From: Isohypsibius dastychi | Lineage: Eukaryota; Tardigrada; Eutardigrada; Parachela; Isohypsibiidae | Length of the DNA: 21,631 nt | Assembly (NCBI GenBank): GCA_034696485.1 | Contig: JAQIWT010000384.1 | Span: forward strand, 1 to 21,631 | Direction of reading: 5' to 3' | Shown: positions 19,065 through 21,631 of the stretch, piece after piece | How the letters are laid out: every line of letters begins with the position of its first letter | How positions within the stretch are numbered: position 1 is the first letter of the stretch | Position numbers and translations under genes: made by a program | Notes under the pieces: generated by a model | Databases searched by the model: none | The model's input: the letters and a program-made list of their open reading frames with translations, nothing else | What the model was told of the DNA's origin: nothing

Positions 19065-21631
19065 CTTCGTTTTTCTCAGCGGTGCTTATGAGCTGGATCA
19101 CAATTGAGTAGGCTTCGATTTCTTGGATGCGCACTGGCAGTCTTGCAACCCAAGTCGCCCGGACTGGTAATTCAGCGTGATTAGACAGGCTACAAAAAAC
19201 GCACACAATAAGTATCTCAATAAGTAAATTAGGGTATGCACGAATGAAAACTTCTTGCCATAAGCGGTGAGTGGCACACCCTTGGATATCAATCGATGAT
19301 GTATGATATGACTGACCTTGAAACGGCTTTTATCGAACGAAAAGAGGTAATATTAATGTTTCAGTTTGAGTTGGGGGGGGGGGGGAGAGGGGAGTTGGGG
19401 GGTATTTAGGGCAGTATGGCAGCGGTCACGAGGACACCTCGTGTCATGAGTTAGACTCCAAAACTTTGGGGGTCAACAATCTCGAAGCCGTGATTCTGTG
19501 AAACTTCTGAACTGAGAATCAGAATTATGAACAATTTGTGGTCTCTGTTGAAAGTTGTTATGTTGTCGAACCATGTAACAGTACAGTAATAACCAGCTAG
19601 AAATTTTGTATTCTGCCATTTCATTCTTACACATTTGCGTTTTGGGATTGATAAGAGGACAATATTCGAGGAAACAACAATTCGAAATACATCTCAGATT
19701 TCGTAGAGAGAAAGCTGTACTCGCATCAAAAAAAATGGAGATCCACCTACATTTCCAATATTTCATATGAACCACATGGTTCTGACTCACCTTGGTATCC
19801 ACGGATCCTGCAAGATTAGCTTGGATTTGAAGTCGATCAGTGGTCCACACCCCAACAATTGAAAATGAACAAACTATTTAAAAAACAGAAGAAGAAGTTG
19901 GTTTCCTCAACAGCTGTTACACTCTGAATTAAAGCGAGAATTACATCAAGAATAGTCCTGTGTTTGATCTCACACAAAACAAGTTCCTCGTGTGTTTAAT
20001 CATTCATTTGGATCCAGCAACTGCATCAGCAGTGATCAATCGATAATCGATGGGAATGCATAGCGTGATCTGTGGATCAAAATGTGCGATCAGGGGAATT
20101 AAGGAGGAATGCCATTCACGGAACCCGAGAGGAGAGGAAAGGATGTGGGATAGTGAGTGCGGAACAGTACACGATTTACAGGCTACAGCATGAACCACAC
20201 CTCCAGCCCACTTTGGGCGAACTGGCTTTTGCTGTCTGTCTGGTCAGCTTTAACAGAAATTCAGAGAACTTATATGAAGAAATTTCAGTAACTAGATGCT
20301 CACTGTTTTCCATAAGATCAATCATGGGTACGAAGTAGAATACATATATTCATGTATCCGCGAACCACGAAAGATGAAACTATGGTATCAGAAAAGTAAT
20401 CGACCCCAAATCCGTTAGTCCGCGCATCAAATCTCAATTGAATGATGTACTGTGACCAACGTCCTGAAAACGAATCGTCTTTTTCTAGCACAGTCCGCCC
20501 ATTTATAGAACCTGAAAAGCAATGAATCGTCGTGTTTTTTTCTAATGATGCGAAACTGGCTAACCTCCACATGAAATTCAAATTTACAGACGGGAGAGCA
20601 AAAGCGCCAGAAAAAAGGTCAACTGCATGAGCGCAAAGGATTACTCTTTGCGGCGCACCTGGGTGGTTGGGAGCTGAGTTTTCCGTGCACTGTTTTCGGA
20701 GACGTAGGGTTCAGGTACAGTGAATATTCGGTGTCGCGAGGATTTTGGTGCGTGTTACTTTCGGTTCTTGCTACTTTCTGTGAGACAGAAGTTAGTGTGG
20801 AACAAGTAGTTCACATTTCAGTACTGAAGGACGTATGCGATTCCAATGCAATGATCGACTCACATTCCCACGTTTTCATCATCAGAATCATCAACACAGC
20901 TAGTGGACTAATCGGGGAATACGATCAGTCGTTCAGGAAGGCTATGGATTTGTTGGGAAAGTCTGCCATTTCTCTTTCGAAATCAGTGAACTTGCAACAC
21001 TGGACTCGGGTCATGCTGGCACTGGCAGTGCAAACGAAGTGAAGTTCCCACCAGCAATTGCCCACGAGATCACTCTTTCGCGGCTCTGCTAGAAGAATGC
21101 TCCTCATCTGCGATTTACCCAATTAACAAGGAACGAAGTTGCAGAAAGAGTATGAAGAACAATTTTGAGTAATTCGGCTACCAGTGACCTGTGTCCAACA
21201 TTCAATTGGCGCTAGATCTTAAGCATGTGAATGTTCATTATTATGCTAGTCGTTTCTTCAAAAACTGGTCTGTATATTATTGGAAGCAGAAAACTGAATA
21301 TTTGGTTTTATCGGGCTAGTTTCTGTTCGTTCATGATCACATCATGATGATCAGACAGATATTATGTGCAAATCTAGTGCAATCATTTTATGGGATGTTG
21401 TGCAAAGAAAATAATGAAGCGATTGTGTGAATTTTCCTGTACTCAAAGTGACCACTGACTTTCGAGCCCGCATTGCTGACTCCGCCCTATGTTTTAAAAC
21501 CCGTTATTTCACCTGACCACTCATTCGTTCACCACGCTCTTCTCTCGCGTCGCAATTTGATTGACAAGACAGCTATTTTTTACCTGCCTCGCCTCGTCTC
21601 TATCTCAATCGAGAGAGAAAGAATAGATGAG
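19065..21631. other. Region upstream of SNAP-25 C with no recognisable gene
   Basis: It should contain the C promoter and 5' UTR. A donor-like site on the minus strand (ACCAAG|GTGAGT, exon side at 19791) could end a non-coding or short coding upstream exon that splices to the acceptor near 19190; this is speculative. Longer frames (19473-19850 minus; 20575-21042 plus) show no family features, and the latter has no early ATG. The extreme right end (about 21530-21620) is rich in CTCTC/GAGAG words, as seen in some invertebrate promoters, and could precede a gene beyond the window. Confidence 0.4.
19373..19402 (+). repeat. G-rich tract with several G runs
   Basis: A run of 13 G residues (19373-19385) is followed by GGGG and GGGGGG runs separated by two to four bases. 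The pattern could form a G-quadruplex on the plus strand. It lies about 310 bases upstream of the SNAP-25 C start codon, on its non-coding side. No function can be read from sequence alone. Confidence 0.7.

Noticed and set aside
19473-19850. A 125-codon minus-strand open frame upstream of SNAP-25 C
   Set aside because: No recognisable domain, a composition like translated non-coding DNA, and an internal donor-like site that would break it. Mentioned only as a possible source of an upstream exon.
20575-21042. A 156-codon open stretch with a hydrophobic segment that looks like a signal peptide
   Set aside because: The apparent start at 20731 is GTG, not ATG, and the frame has no early ATG. In a 21-kb six-frame window, one such stretch is expected by chance.
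1-21631. Bacterial-style features: operons, CRISPR arrays, phage or plasmid genes, tRNA genes
   Set aside because: The recognisable genes are intron-split animal genes. No regularly spaced repeats, no tRNA A/B box pairs and no rRNA were seen on reading both strands.

Overview
This is a stretch of animal nuclear DNA. Every recognisable gene is split by short GT-AG introns with T-rich 'TTTCAG' or 'TTTGCAG' acceptors. There is no ribosome-binding-site logic and no operon packing. The proteins are those of an invertebrate: a nucleoside hydrolase, an animal-type beta-carbonic anhydrase, and three SNAP-25 paralogs. The SNAP-25 sequences resemble protostome SNAP-25, which suggests a compact-genome protostome, probably an ecdysozoan such as a tardigrade or arthropod. 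The lineage is inference only. Because the genes are spliced, most long open frames in the window are not genes, and the gene models below were built by joining exons by hand.

Layout. (1) 1-685, minus strand: the 5' part of an inosine-uridine-type nucleoside hydrolase in four exons, with a probable signal peptide, running off the left edge. (2) 686-1554: divergent intergenic region holding a perfect 31-bp inverted repeat with TA at both ends (MITE-like). (3) 1555-3892, plus: a complete beta-carbonic anhydrase in four exons. Its large third intron carries a tiny perfect palindrome flanked by a 7-bp direct repeat. (4) 3893-6228: no recognisable gene; one possible untranslated exon. (5) 6322-7799, plus: SNAP-25 paralog A, six coding exons, compact. 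(6) 7800-11088: no recognisable gene. (7) 11125-15002, plus: SNAP-25 paralog B, six coding exons plus an alternative first exon (1b) inside intron 1. (8) 15003-15927: convergent intergenic spacer. (9) 15928-19064, minus: SNAP-25 paralog C, same exon structure as B including its own exon 1b. (10) 19065-21631: no recognisable gene.

The main novelty is the SNAP-25 cluster. A and B are in tandem, and C is inverted and faces B tail to tail. B and C share a roughly 2.3-kb tract as an inverted repeat. It covers an upstream non-coding block, exon 1b, exon 2, exon 3 and the first half of exon 4. Similarity then drops abruptly inside exon 4, and the second half of C's exon 4 is nearly identical to paralog A. 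C therefore looks like a mosaic made by gene conversion or a partial inverted duplication. Within the shared tract, a 322-bp non-coding block upstream of exon 1b has only 4 differences by manual comparison, fewer per base than the neighbouring coding exon. It is a good candidate for the promoter of the alternative isoform. Exon 1b would swap the first part of the Qb SNARE helix, giving B and C two N-terminal versions each; A appears to have only one.
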